Source: Candidatus Nanohalarchaeota archaeon QJJ-7 (lineage in GTDB: Archaea; Nanohalarchaeota; Nanosalinia; Nanosalinales; Nanohalalkaliarchaeaceae). From it: a stretch of DNA of 50,501 nt. The position numbers and the translations under genes are program-made. Position 1 is the stretch's first letter, and each line of letters opens with the position of its first letter. The stretch is from contig JALIDP010000003.1 in the NCBI GenBank assembly GCA_022865215.1, positions 1-50,501 on the forward strand. Reading direction: 5' to 3'. Below are positions 8,728-16,224 of the stretch, piece by piece. Under the pieces are notes generated by a model. That model was not told the DNA's origin, searched no databases, and worked only from the letters and a program-made list of their open reading frames with translations.

Positions 8728-10182
8728 CTATCCAAACAAATTAATATCATCCTCATTACCCGAGTTTTCATTCTCTTCTCCACTGGGACCTTCACGCTCT
8801 GAATCTTCATCCTCTTCTTCCTTCGCCACCGCATCTCTTGCACGTTCTCTAAATCTCCCTGCAGATCTTTTAGCCCTCATAGCGCTTCCACGAGCGAAAG
8901 CGTGCTCGTGTTCCAGATGGAACAGGTCAAAAAGCGCTATAGGCCCTATGATAGCTGTTAAAACGAGTGTCCATGTGAGGAAGGTTTCCGCCAGAGATGG
9001 AAGAAAAGCATACATAACAACCGTCGAAACCCCTGAAAGGATAGCCAATAGGAACAATAATTCGATAGAAGCAGATAAAAAAGCTCCTTCCTTGGCCATT
9101 CCACGACCTATACGCATAAATGAATGGAAGAACGCGCTCCATCCTCCCCCACCCCCGTAGGATTCGGGTAGAACGTAGAAAGTTGTCAATACAGAGGTTA
9201 AAAACATCGCTCCCATTCCTAGAGTCAACCTTCCTGCCAAGAGAGACAGTATCCAGTTCGCCGATGTTAAGGCCCACAGTGGGATGAAGATTAGGGAAAG
9301 AAAGTCGTTATCGACTTTTGAGACCGCGACCGCTGCCGCTGCCAGTCCACCTCCTATGGCTATAATATCCAGAGGTGCCCCGCCTACATAAATCATAGCG
9401 ACCATCGCCAATATCGCAACAGCCCCCAGGAGTTCCTTAACAGTCGTGAGTCCTCTTCCCCGATTATCCACATCTCTCCAATCACTTTCGATGGGAAACA
9501 TCCCTCTCTCTTTAGATTCTTCGGCATCTCTCCTGGCGGCCTCTCTCTCGGCGGCCTCCTCAACAGACTGCCGGGCAGCCCCTGAATAGCTCATCTTACC
9601 TGCTTCGGGACGGTAATCTCCTTCATGTTCTCCCTTGTAATATCCCTCTGAACCGACCTCTTTATCCGGTTTTTCTGGCTTTCTCTCCTCGGTACGTTCG
9701 AATCCTTCCCCTCCACCTACCTCCGTTTCAACAACCTCTTCACTTTCCACCGAACCCATGAAAGCTCCTTTGGCATGCCAAGCGCCTCTGGACTGGCTGT
9801 AATGCTCCACTTCTTCCACTTCTACCCTTACGGTCTCTCCAGTGTGATAACTTATATCTTCACGCGGGTTCTTGAGAGTGAGCAGAATCCCGAAACCATG
9901 AAGCTCAGAGGGATGAATCAGGATGACTGTAGGCTTATTCCCTTCCTTTCCCTGAATACTGGTAAACTCACCCTTCCAAACTCCGGAACTGGGACGAGGA
10001 ACCCCTTCACCTCCAGAACCTCCTCCGCCTGAAGGTGAAACCTCTCCCTCTCCACCTCCATCCGAACCAAACGGCTCATCAAATAAATCTTCCGGATTTT
10101 TATCTTGAGCGTTATCCCAACTTTCCGAAGCATCCTCCGCTATCTTCTCGGCTTCCTGACTCTCTTCTATAGCATCTTGCAT
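8728..10182 (-). CDS. Multi-domain membrane protein with Gly/Ser linker and OB-like region
   Basis: 484 residues from ATG 10182. Order: acidic N-terminus, Gly/Ser/Glu-rich linker, a compact beta-rich segment (about 65-140: KPTVILIHPSELHGFGILL...GETVRVEVEEVEH), a charged linker with an Ala/Arg/Glu helix, then about six hydrophobic segments (265-430), and an acidic tail. No recognised family. The open frame continues upstream of the ATG to 10221 with acidic, coding-like codons but without ATG, GTG or TTG, and AGGTGG lies five bases before an ATC codon at 10221, so initiation at a rare codon is possible (see findings). Part of the operon from 12184 to 4966. Confidence 0.7.
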   Translation of the reverse strand: MQDAIEESQEAEKIAEDASESWDNAQDKNPEDLFDEPFGSDGGGEGEVSPSGGGGSGGEGVPRPSSGVWKGEFTSIQGKEGNKPTVILIHPSELHGFGILLTLKNPREDISYHTGETVRVEVEEVEHYSQSRGAWHAKGAFMGSVESEEVVETEVGGGEGFERTEERKPEKPDKEVGSEGYYKGEHEGDYRPEAGKMSYSGAARQSVEEAAEREAARRDAEESKERGMFPIESDWRDVDNRGRGLTTVKELLGAVAILAMVAMIYVGGAPLDIIAIGGGLAAAAVAVSKVDNDFLSLIFIPLWALTSANWILSLLAGRLTLGMGAMFLTSVLTTFYVLPESYGGGGGWSAFFHSFMRIGRGMAKEGAFLSASIELLFLLAILSGVSTVVMYAFLPSLAETFLTWTLVLTAIIGPIALFDLFHLEHEHAFARGSAMRAKRSAGRFRERARDAVAKEEEDEDSEREGPSGEENENSGNEDDINLFG

Positions 10183-10230
10183 CTCCTCAAGCTTATCTTC
10201 ACCATTATCGTTATCTGCGATCTAGACCAC

Positions 10231-10995
10231 CTACGTGTTCCTCAGTTGTCTCAATTCTTCGATCTCCTGTCTTAGATCTTCTATACGCTGTTTGTAGTCC
10301 CGGTATTTCTCCACTGCCCTCCTGTAACGTTCCTCCTGACCCTCCGCCTGCGCCTCTTTCATCTCCTTCGCGGCCTCTTTCTTTTTCTGGGCCAGAGTCT
10401 TGAAACGAGAGTTGTACTTCTGGAAAAGGAGTTCTTGTTGCTTCTCTTCCACATCCTCCTCAGTTAGACCTCCTCTATCCAACCTCTCCACCCACTTCTT
10501 AGCCTCCTCCTTAGATGGCGCTCCTATTCCAAAGTAAGCTGGAGGTGGGCCTACAGGAGGGAACTTGACAAGTAAAGCGAATTTCGTTCTCTCCCATACC
10601 ATCGGATATATGAAGCCGTCATCTATAGCCTTCACTATAGCTTTCCTGGCCATATCGAACTTGTTCTTAATAGGGAAATGCCGATTAGCGGAACGTTCCC
10701 AACCCATGACTCTGCTACGTTTTAGAAACCTCTTCTGATACTCCTTCTCTATAACGTAGGGTACTATCCTCCAAAGTTCTACCAGCCCTATATAGGAACC
10801 CCGGTCTGCATCAGGATCTGCATCTCTCTTATTTCGACCGTAGTAAGTCCGGGCTGCGACCTCCATCTCCTCTATTACCTGCTCTTTTGTGAAGTAACGG
10901 GTCTCCCGGCCTTCCGCCCTCCGATCTATCTCTTCCTGGACTGTCTCCTGTATCTTCTTTTTCTCTACCCTATCTCTTTTATCATCTTCAGCCAA
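10231..10995 (-). CDS. Cytoplasmic charged protein with C-terminal coiled coil
   Basis: 254 residues, no signal or membrane segment. The first 110 residues look like a globular helical domain (EQVIEEMEVAARTYYGRNKR, IGLVELWRIVPYVIEKEYQ), a central Gly/Pro stretch (FPPVGPPPAYFGIG) and a long Lys/Glu/Arg/Gln coiled coil from about 185 to the end. The start codon is TTG; no ATG occurs before residue 44 and GGGG lies about nine bases upstream of the TTG. It probably acts as the cytoplasmic partner of the membrane proteins in the same operon. No family recognised. Confidence 0.68.
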   Translation of the reverse strand: MAEDDKRDRVEKKKIQETVQEEIDRRAEGRETRYFTKEQVIEEMEVAARTYYGRNKRDADPDADRGSYIGLVELWRIVPYVIEKEYQKRFLKRSRVMGWERSANRHFPIKNKFDMARKAIVKAIDDGFIYPMVWERTKFALLVKFPPVGPPPAYFGIGAPSKEEAKKWVERLDRGGLTEEDVEEKQQELLFQKYNSRFKTLAQKKKEAAKEMKEAQAEGQEERYRRAVEKYRDYKQRIEDLRQEIEELRQLRNT

Positions 10996-11053
10996 TACAG
11001 GAACCCCTTCTACGAAGAAAGTTGTGTTGCTTTCCTTAAGTAGTTTGAGGCGT

Positions 11054-12184
11054 CTACTCTTCCGGTACGAAAGAAATATTCATGTTCGAAACTCGGTAAG
11101 ATCCATCCGTGGAGATCTTGAGAGTGTTCTCACCCTCTTCCACAGCATCCTGACCGAAACTGAAGGTGTTCGTCCCCGCATCGAGGGCCTGTGTGAACTC
11201 CTTACCGGGAAGATCGATCGTTACAGGACTCTGGAGCGTGGTCCTGTCAACTTCCAGGGAAATCCGGGCTTTTTCCCCCTCCAGACGCTTGTACTCAGAA
11301 CTTGAGAGATTGAACTCTCTTAAAACCGTTCTTCTCTGGTCTCCGGCCATATGGTAGAAGGTCAGCTGCAGGTTCTCAAGCACGTAAGATGACTCTCCAG
11401 AGGTGGAGAGCGAGAGCACGTTCTCTCCCGCTGTGATCCCTGTAGTGTTGGCATGGAATGTTCTGACATAGGGTAAGGCGCGTTTAATCGGTGTGCCTTC
11501 AAAGATTTTATCGGCGTTTATCTTCATATCCAGGGGCTCATCCCGGATAATATCTTCTGTTATAGAGAACCTCAGCTCCCCACGGTCGAAACCTTCTACT
11601 TCATAGTCGAACACCCTGAAAGGTCTCACTTCCCTCGGATGGAAGGCCGAAACAGAAACGTCCTCCAGGACGTAAGAAGGTCTCTTCCAGAATGCCTTCC
11701 CGGGTCTATCCGCCAAGAACGTGACAGTGTTTTCCCCCGATTCCAGAGTCGAAGACTGTAGTGATACCTGTTCTCCCACCGTATATTCTGGCACATCTAC
11801 TTTCTCACCGTTCACCTTTATAATTAGATTATCGGGATCAGAAGATTCAGAGAGGGTAAAAGTGATGTGCATCCTTCCCGACTGTGGAGACTCGAAGCTC
11901 AGGGTCTCTCTCGAGACTCCGAAAACACTGCTCCCGATCTCGACAATATCTCTCCGGGCTACTTCCGACTCACTAGTCTCTGCTTCAACGGTTATATCGT
12001 CGAAATCGACAGTTCTGGACGTGGAATGTATCTGGCCGATAGTTCCCAGTTTCTCCGATAATATAGCTTCCTCTGCTTCTTCTCCATCTCCAAAGCCGGC
12101 GTCCTCTGCGAAACCTGCAAGCACCCCTCCTATGACCAGGATCGCGACTCCGGCCACCACCACGTAGATAAAGTCCGAAGCCAT
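11054..12184 (-). CDS. Single-pass membrane protein with three tandem beta-sandwich repeats
   Basis: 376 residues from ATG 12184 (an in-frame TTG at 12190 is less likely). An N-terminal membrane segment (IYVVVAGVAILVIGGVLAGF) is followed by an acidic stalk and three repeats, each ending in a GENTVTF/GENVLSL/GENTLKI strand followed by a YVLEDVSVSAF-like strand. The repeats resemble galactose-binding-like or pilus-subunit-like jelly rolls; this is inference. First gene of the operon running to 4966. It shares a short divergent promoter region with pelA. Could be an adhesion or sugar-binding surface protein. Confidence 0.7.
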   Translation of the reverse strand: MASDFIYVVVAGVAILVIGGVLAGFAEDAGFGDGEEAEEAILSEKLGTIGQIHSTSRTVDFDDITVEAETSESEVARRDIVEIGSSVFGVSRETLSFESPQSGRMHITFTLSESSDPDNLIIKVNGEKVDVPEYTVGEQVSLQSSTLESGENTVTFLADRPGKAFWKRPSYVLEDVSVSAFHPREVRPFRVFDYEVEGFDRGELRFSITEDIIRDEPLDMKINADKIFEGTPIKRALPYVRTFHANTTGITAGENVLSLSTSGESSYVLENLQLTFYHMAGDQRRTVLREFNLSSSEYKRLEGEKARISLEVDRTTLQSPVTIDLPGKEFTQALDAGTNTFSFGQDAVEEGENTLKISTDGSYRVSNMNISFVPEE

Positions 12185-12201
12185 GCCCAAAGATTTGTCA
12201 C

Positions 12202-12214
12202 GTTATAATAAAAA
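12202..12214. promoter_or_regulatory. Divergent TATA region between envelope operon and pelA
   Basis: GTTATAATAAAAA on the plus strand lies 35-47 bases before the Pelota ATG; its complement TTTTTATTATAAC lies 18-30 bases before the ATG at 12184. One AT-rich element may serve both directions. Confidence 0.5.
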
Positions 12215-12248
12215 GGTGCCGGAAGGAGTGTTTTAAACAGGCTTTACA

Positions 12249-13247
12249 ATGAAAGTGCTCAGTCGCGAGGAAGGAGAAGGTTACATGGAACTGGAAGTGG
12301 AGTCAGATTCAGATCTCTGGCACCTCAGGCACGTTGTGGATGAGGGAGACGTTCTCCGTTCCGAGGACCAGAGGACTACCATAGAGGGAGGAGAGAAGAA
12401 GTATACAGAGCTGGAGCTCCAGGTCGAGAAGACCTCCTACGAGGGCGACAGGTTACGGGCGACAGGAGAAATCACTGAGGCGCCTGAGGATGTCGAACAC
12501 GGCTACCACACCTTCAACCTTGAGAAAGGCATAACCTTCGAGATCTGGAAGAGGGACTGGAAGGACTACCAGCTCGACAGGATTGAGAAGGCTTCAGAAA
12601 CTGATGACTACGAAGTTATGGTCTGCATGATAGACTCTGAAGGAGCTAACTTCGCTATAATAACAGAGACCGGGATAAGAGAGCTTTCAGACGTTGAGAG
12701 CGGTATCTCAGGAAAGATGTACCAGGACGATTCGGAGAGCGAGGAAGAGTTCTACAGGCAGGTGATATCGGTACTGGAGACCTACACCGACGTGGACAGG
12801 ATCATAGTTTCGGGTCCGGGTTTCGAGAAAGAGAACCTTGTGGAGAGGATAGAGGATGAAAGACTGGAAGAACAGGTCGTGCTGGAGGACGCCAGCACCA
12901 CAGGTAAGGCAGGGGTACAGGAGGTCATAAAGCGGGGTGCTGTGAAGCGCGTCCTGGAGGAATCGCGGATCTCAGAGGAGTCAGAAGCAGTGGAGAGCTT
13001 CCTCGACGAGGTAAACAGCGGTGGAGACGTAACGTACGGTAAGGATGAAGTGAGTGAGGCGGTAGAGATGGGAGCAGTGGAGAAACTGTTGATCACGGAA
13101 CCTCTAGTACCTGAGAACGAGAATCTGATGGAAGAGGTGGAGCAGAAGAACGGTAAGGTCCAGATAGTGCACGAGGATCACGATGCGGGCAAGAAGCTCT
13201 CTTCTCTCGGAAGTATCGCCGCGGAGCTCAGGTACAGTATAGAATAG
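12249..13247 (+). CDS. pelA: Pelota/Dom34 ribosome-rescue factor
   Basis: 332 residues, close to the family's usual 340-360. Pelota is an eRF1 paralog that, with ABCE1 in archaea, splits stalled ribosomes. The N-terminal Sm-like domain shows the expected LRHVVDEGD and the later FEIWKRDWKDYQLDRI segment; the middle domain (from about 120) begins VMVCMIDSEGANFAII; the C-terminal eRF1-3-like domain shows VEMGAVEKLLITEPL. As expected for Pelota, no GGQ motif is present. Stand-alone gene with its own TATA region; neighbours are unrelated. Confidence 0.93.
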   Translation: MKVLSREEGEGYMELEVESDSDLWHLRHVVDEGDVLRSEDQRTTIEGGEKKYTELELQVEKTSYEGDRLRATGEITEAPEDVEHGYHTFNLEKGITFEIWKRDWKDYQLDRIEKASETDDYEVMVCMIDSEGANFAIITETGIRELSDVESGISGKMYQDDSESEEEFYRQVISVLETYTDVDRIIVSGPGFEKENLVERIEDERLEEQVVLEDASTTGKAGVQEVIKRGAVKRVLEESRISEESEAVESFLDEVNSGGDVTYGKDEVSEAVEMGAVEKLLITEPLVPENENLMEEVEQKNGKVQIVHEDHDAGKKLSSLGSIAAELRYSIE

Positions 13248-13297
13248 TTTATTCTCCCCCCCAGCAGTTCTTAAATGCTCAGAGAAAAAGTACCAGT

Positions 13298-13468
13298 ATG
13301 ACCGGTCAACCCTCTTTCACTTTCCGCGGAACCGAAGAGAACCCCGAATGCCGCAGCTGCGACCAGGAGATGGTCTTTCTGGAAGAGAGACAGGGCGTGT
13401 TCAACGAGAAAGACGTCTACGCCTGTAGAGAGTGCGGTACAACGTTCGAGGACCTCTGGAGATTCTAG
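13298..13468 (+). CDS. Small zinc-ribbon protein
   Basis: 56 residues with two CxxC knuckles (CRSC and CREC) 19-20 residues apart, ending CGTTFEDLWRF. This is a treble-clef/zinc-ribbon layout seen in many archaeal small proteins; function unknown, possibly nucleic acid or protein binding. The ATG follows a TATA-like TTCTTAAAT at 13268-13276 by about 22-30 bases. Its TAG stop lies inside the CTAG shared with the convergent gene at 13465. Confidence 0.8.
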   Translation: MTGQPSFTFRGTEENPECRSCDQEMVFLEERQGVFNEKDVYACRECGTTFEDLWRF

Positions 13469-13935
13469 AGCAGGAAACCGAAAACTCCTGAAAAGAAGGT
13501 TACCAGAGCCATCTTGATCCGGGTGCCGAGCTCATCTGTCCGGTAACGGATTTCCCCTGCATTATAAGCGTCCAGAGCGGTCTGTGAAACGTTCGACGAT
13601 CCCAATATCTTCTCGGTGGTATTGATACCGGTATATATCTCGAGGCTCGGGCTTTCCAGACCCCCCTCCTCCAGTCTATCCACCTTCGCGTCGTCCATAA
13701 CAGCTCCCAGGGAACGGTTACCTTCATCGGTCTCTATGTATAGGTTGATCCTCTCACCGGATACAAGGCGCTTCAGGGGGGATGGAACGCTCTCAATATT
13801 TTTGTTGTAGACCTCCGAGTACTCCTCGATATTCTGAACTACTTCCTGCGTTGTGCTGTTATCATAGCTCACCGCCCCTACAAAAGCGGATAATATAACA
13901 ACAGCAGTCAAAAGAGCCAAAATCCTCGATCTCAT
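13465..13935 (-). CDS. Small secreted or membrane-anchored protein
   Basis: 156 residues from ATG 13935. An N-terminal signal peptide or anchor (RILALLTAVVILSAFVGAVS) precedes an acidic ectodomain with three Asn-x-Ser/Thr sites, and a second hydrophobic stretch closes the protein (IKMALVTFFSGVFGFLL), giving an N-out/C-anchored topology. A GTG 36 bases upstream is open in frame, but that stretch is the TATA element itself (13955-13967), so the ATG is preferred. No family recognised. Confidence 0.7.
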   Translation of the reverse strand: MRSRILALLTAVVILSAFVGAVSYDNSTTQEVVQNIEEYSEVYNKNIESVPSPLKRLVSGERINLYIETDEGNRSLGAVMDDAKVDRLEEGGLESPSLEIYTGINTTEKILGSSNVSQTALDAYNAGEIRYRTDELGTRIKMALVTFFSGVFGFLL

Positions 13936-13954
13936 ATGACAATATATTCCGGTA

Positions 13955-13967
13955 GAGTTTATATTAC
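13955..13967 (-). promoter_or_regulatory. TATA element for the 13465-13935 gene
   Basis: GTAATATAAACTC on the minus strand, 20-32 bases before the ATG at 13935; implies a leaderless mRNA. Confidence 0.6.
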
Positions 13968-13999
13968 TCACCCCTGGGATCCCTTCAAAAGGGATAGGA

Positions 14000-14006
14000 C
14001 TTAAAT
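14000..14006 (+). promoter_or_regulatory. TATA-like element for the 14029 gene
   Basis: CTTAAAT located 23-29 bases before the ATG at 14029, consistent with a leaderless transcript. Confidence 0.45.
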
Positions 14007-14028
14007 CTCACTGGAACAATCAAGTAAT

Positions 14029-14349
14029 ATGCATCCGGTCAAGAAACTGGTGGCGGGAGCTATCTTCATCGGTGCAAGTAAAGCCATTGAATATATCGGT
14101 AATGCGATATTCTCGGCTACAGGATCTACTGAAGGCCCTCTCGTGAGCTACAAGGCACTTTTAAGCTCTTCTAAAACTGTTTTGATGGCTCTAGGAGTAT
14201 TATTCGCCGTCTACGGCGTCCTTGAAGGAACATACAAGCTCTGGAAAAAAAGAGGTTCAGGAGAAGAAAAAGATGAAGATGGCTCTTCTAGAAGTTCTGA
14301 ACCTCCTTCCAGACAGAGAGACCGGCCTCGTAATCCTTCACGCCAGTGA
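14029..14349 (+). CDS. Small two-pass membrane protein
   Basis: 106 residues. Two hydrophobic segments (about 8-28 and 46-68) are followed by a basic then Ser/Pro/Arg-rich hydrophilic tail (RDRPRNPSRQ end). The tail is unusually basic for this otherwise acidic proteome, which could mean contact with nucleic acid or lipid head groups. No family recognised. Stand-alone gene with its own weak TATA element. Confidence 0.65.
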   Translation: MHPVKKLVAGAIFIGASKAIEYIGNAIFSATGSTEGPLVSYKALLSSSKTVLMALGVLFAVYGVLEGTYKLWKKRGSGEEKDEDGSSRSSEPPSRQRDRPRNPSRQ

Positions 14350-14404
14350 ATCATGGACTCTCGCTCGTCTCATCGGAATCTTTCGGCTCACCAGATCACA
14401 GGAA

Positions 14405-14542
14405 TTAACTGTAGGGGAACCCTTCTTGGGATCTGAAATCAGAGTAGAAGTCTGCCAGTAAGTGGGCAGGTTCCAGGCCAAAGTATAATCCTGCAAGATA
14501 TACTGCGATACCTGAGACCATAAGATGCTCTCGGGGATGCAT
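14405..14542 (-). CDS. Possible 45-residue membrane peptide
   Basis: A short frame from ATG (14542) to TAA (14405), starting MHPREHLMVSGIAVYLAG and containing one hydrophobic helix followed by an acidic stretch and FRSQEGFPYS. It fills an otherwise empty 247-base gap. There is no Shine-Dalgarno-like sequence close to the ATG and no clear TATA box at the right distance. The start resembles the N-terminus of small membrane proteins, but it could be chance. Confidence 0.3.
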   Translation of the reverse strand: MHPREHLMVSGIAVYLAGLYFGLEPAHLLADFYSDFRSQEGFPYS

Positions 14543-14565
14543 GATACCAGTTCAGTCCTCTAGGA

Positions 14566-14575
14566 GTTATATAGC
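14566..14575 (+). promoter_or_regulatory. TATA element for the 14597 gene
   Basis: GTTATATAGC, 22-31 bases before the ATG at 14597. Confidence 0.6.
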
Positions 14576-14596
14576 TAGCGAAGAATAAATCGATCC

Positions 14597-14830
14597 ATGG
14601 ATAGGAACAGTGTCGAGCGTTTCCTGGAGTTCCTTGTCATCGGAGTGGTAGCAGGCGTACTGGAAGATCTCATCGCCGTAAAGCTGGCGACAGGCGCAAC
14701 AATAGATGCACAGGTCATCTGGGTAGTGTTCCTGATCGCGATACCCTTCGCGGCCCTCTCCGAACTCGTGGTCGACAGGGAAGAAATCAGACCCTTCCAG
14801 GAAGTTGCTGACAGGATTCACAGAGTCTAG
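14597..14830 (+). CDS. Small two-pass membrane protein
   Basis: 77 residues with two hydrophobic helices (LEFLVIGVVAGVLEDLIAV and IDAQVIWVVFLIAIPFAAL) and a charged C-terminus (DREEIRPFQEVADRIHRV). The layout, with a Glu-Asp pair inside the first helix, resembles small archaeal membrane proteins of unknown role. It ends in the CTAG shared with the convergent FUN14 gene. Confidence 0.7.
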   Translation: MDRNSVERFLEFLVIGVVAGVLEDLIAVKLATGATIDAQVIWVVFLIAIPFAALSELVVDREEIRPFQEVADRIHRV

Positions 14831-15144
14831 CCACGACGGAAACCGAGGTAGAACCCGGCAGCGAACCCTCCTCCCAGGCCCAGAGTGGAAACGATCTTGT
14901 CCGCGAGAGAAGGAGCAGTTGAAGCCGCCTGGCCTCCTATATCCACCATACCGCTCCCGACTGAACTCCAGTCTATACTAACGATTCCCTGTGACTCCAT
15001 CCACTTCACGAACAGTATGGAAAGACCGGCCACGACCGCAATTATCTTTGTCACGATCTTCGCAGCGTAACCGGACAGGAATCCCAGAACTGCACCCGAT
15101 CCCATCTCCATCACAACCTCGCTCCCCAGAAGTTCTTCGGGCAT
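14827..15144 (-). CDS. FUN14 family membrane protein
   Basis: 105 residues. The family pattern is clear: GAVLGFLSGYAAKIVTKIIA, a second hydrophobic helix (GLSILFVKWMESQGIV), I-x-W near IDWSSV, and a Gly-rich C-terminal helix ending GFYLGFRRG. FUN14 proteins are small archaeal/eukaryotic membrane proteins; the eukaryotic FUNDC1 is a mitophagy receptor, while the archaeal function is unknown. Promoter element at 15166-15175. Confidence 0.85.
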   Translation of the reverse strand: MPEELLGSEVVMEMGSGAVLGFLSGYAAKIVTKIIAVVAGLSILFVKWMESQGIVSIDWSSVGSGMVDIGGQAASTAPSLADKIVSTLGLGGGFAAGFYLGFRRG

Positions 15145-15165
15145 GTGCGGAAATTCTCTCTAAAG

Positions 15166-15175
15166 GTATAAATTG
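15166..15175 (-). promoter_or_regulatory. TATA element for FUN14 gene
   Basis: AATTTATACC on the minus strand, 22-31 bases before the ATG at 15144. Confidence 0.6.
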
Positions 15176-15200
15176 GTTCGGGTTATCAGGAGAAGATCAG

Positions 15201-15289
15201 CGTCGGGGGCGGGATTTGAACCCGCGTCGGCGCATACACGCCGAGTGGCTTAGCAAGCCACCGCAATGGCCAGGCTATGCGACCCCGAC
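15201..15289 (-). tRNA. tRNA-Ser (anticodon GCT)
   Basis: 89 bases. The acceptor stem GTCGGGG pairs with CCCCGAC, followed by discriminator G at 15201. The anticodon stem GTGGC/GCCAC encloses loop TTGCTAA (15250-15256), so the anticodon is GCT (15252-15254), reading AGC/AGT. A long variable arm (CGGCGTGTATGCGCCG) is the class II mark of tRNA-Ser. The T arm has GGGTTCAAATCCC. There is no intron and the CCA end is not encoded. Confidence 0.95.
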
Positions 15290-15312
15290 ACAGCCAAAAC
15301 TTCTATATGAGA

Positions 15313-15322
15313 GCTATTTAAG
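15313..15322 (-). promoter_or_regulatory. TATA element for tRNA-Ser
   Basis: CTTAAATAGC on the minus strand, 24-33 bases before the first tRNA base. Confidence 0.6.
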
Positions 15323-15340
15323 TCCCTCGGCCTGTTAAGG

Positions 15341-15350
15341 TATTTAAATA
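15341..15350 (+). promoter_or_regulatory. TATA element for PRC-barrel gene
   Basis: TATTTAAATA, 29-38 bases before the ATG at 15379; divergent from the tRNA promoter. Confidence 0.65.
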
Positions 15351-15378
15351 TGCAGTCCTCAGACAGCTTTGTGATAGG

Positions 15379-15714
15379 ATGGCCACGGAAGTAGAGAACA
15401 TGACCGACGTGGTTGACAAAGACGTCTTCACTTCTAACGGTTCATACTGCGGGCAGGTAAGGGACATCGAACTGGATCTTCCAAAGTTCAAGGTGCGCGC
15501 ACTTGTCGTTGATGCGGCACAGGGATCCTACCTGGCCCAGAAGGTGGGTGGCAAGAAAGGGGTTATAGTGCCCTTCTCCATGGTGAACGCCATCGACGAT
15601 GTCGTTATGATAGACCATTTCGAGGGAGACGTCCGAGCCACTGAAGAAGAGGTCGAAGAAGAGGAGGGGGAAGAAAGGTACGAGAAGGAACAGGTTGAGG
15701 AAACTCAGCTCTAG
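15379..15714 (+). CDS. PRC-barrel domain protein
   Basis: 111 residues. The PRC-barrel occupies about residues 10-80: VDKDVFTSNGSYCGQVRDIEL, then VRALVVDA, VIVPFSMV and VVMIDHF, the usual order of strands. The C-terminus is a Glu-rich tail. Small archaeal PRC-barrel proteins act as adaptors; some (the CdpB type) take part in archaeal cell division. This one is a single-domain form, so that role is only a possibility. Confidence 0.85.
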   Translation: MATEVENMTDVVDKDVFTSNGSYCGQVRDIELDLPKFKVRALVVDAAQGSYLAQKVGGKKGVIVPFSMVNAIDDVVMIDHFEGDVRATEEEVEEEEGEERYEKEQVEETQL

Positions 15715-15722
15715 TTCGGCAC

Positions 15723-15732
15723 GTTTTTAAGC
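15723..15732 (+). promoter_or_regulatory. TATA-like element for the 15755 gene
   Basis: GTTTTTAAGC, 23-32 bases before the ATG at 15755. Confidence 0.5.
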
Positions 15733-15754
15733 CAGTTCCTCCCTCTATCTATCT

Positions 15755-16222
15755 ATGACCACACTAACATCTGTAGTTATGGCTCTCCTGGAATCTACAT
15801 GGAGCCTCACGATAGAGTTCATACCGTTACTGTATCTCGGCTTCCTCGGTTACGCTCTAGCACTGGACCGGGAGAGAGGGATCCTGGAGGATTCTATAAG
15901 AAGTCAACGTGATTACACGCTCTATTATGGTCTATATATCCTTGCCGGACTTGTATTTGGAGGGGTGGTAGTGATGTATGTCGAAGGCCTTCCTGGCATG
16001 GTGACCGGAGGGTTTGTAGCTCTATCGGCCTGTATATACAGCTACTTCGAGAAAGGAGAACCTGATAAAAGAGGTCTGGAACTGGAAGGTCTGAAGGGGG
16101 CTATCAGCGTTCTATGGCTAGCGGCCCCTGTTTTAGCCGTCGCTGGCATCGTATCTGGGAACTCTCTCATGAAAAGCCTGGTAGCCCTGATATTCCTATC
16201 AGCTATCTTCTGGGAGGTGTAA
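15755..16222 (+). CDS. Four-pass membrane protein of unknown function
   Basis: 155 residues with four to five hydrophobic segments (IEFIPLLYLGFLGYALAL; LYYGLYILAGLVFGGVVVMY; MVTGGFVALSACIYSYF; VLWLAAPVLAVAGIV; LVALIFLSAIFWEV). It ends two bases before the threonine synthase ATG, so the two are cotranscribed. The GGAGGTG ribosome site of threonine synthase overlaps the end of this gene. No family recognised. Confidence 0.7.
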   Translation: MTTLTSVVMALLESTWSLTIEFIPLLYLGFLGYALALDRERGILEDSIRSQRDYTLYYGLYILAGLVFGGVVVMYVEGLPGMVTGGFVALSACIYSYFEKGEPDKRGLELEGLKGAISVLWLAAPVLAVAGIVSGNSLMKSLVALIFLSAIFWEV

Positions 16223-16224
16223 AA

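Noticed and set aside
16114-16224. Upstream in-frame extension of threonine synthase
   Set aside because: It overlaps the preceding membrane gene; a GGAGGTG site and the conserved zinc knuckle both place the start at 16225.
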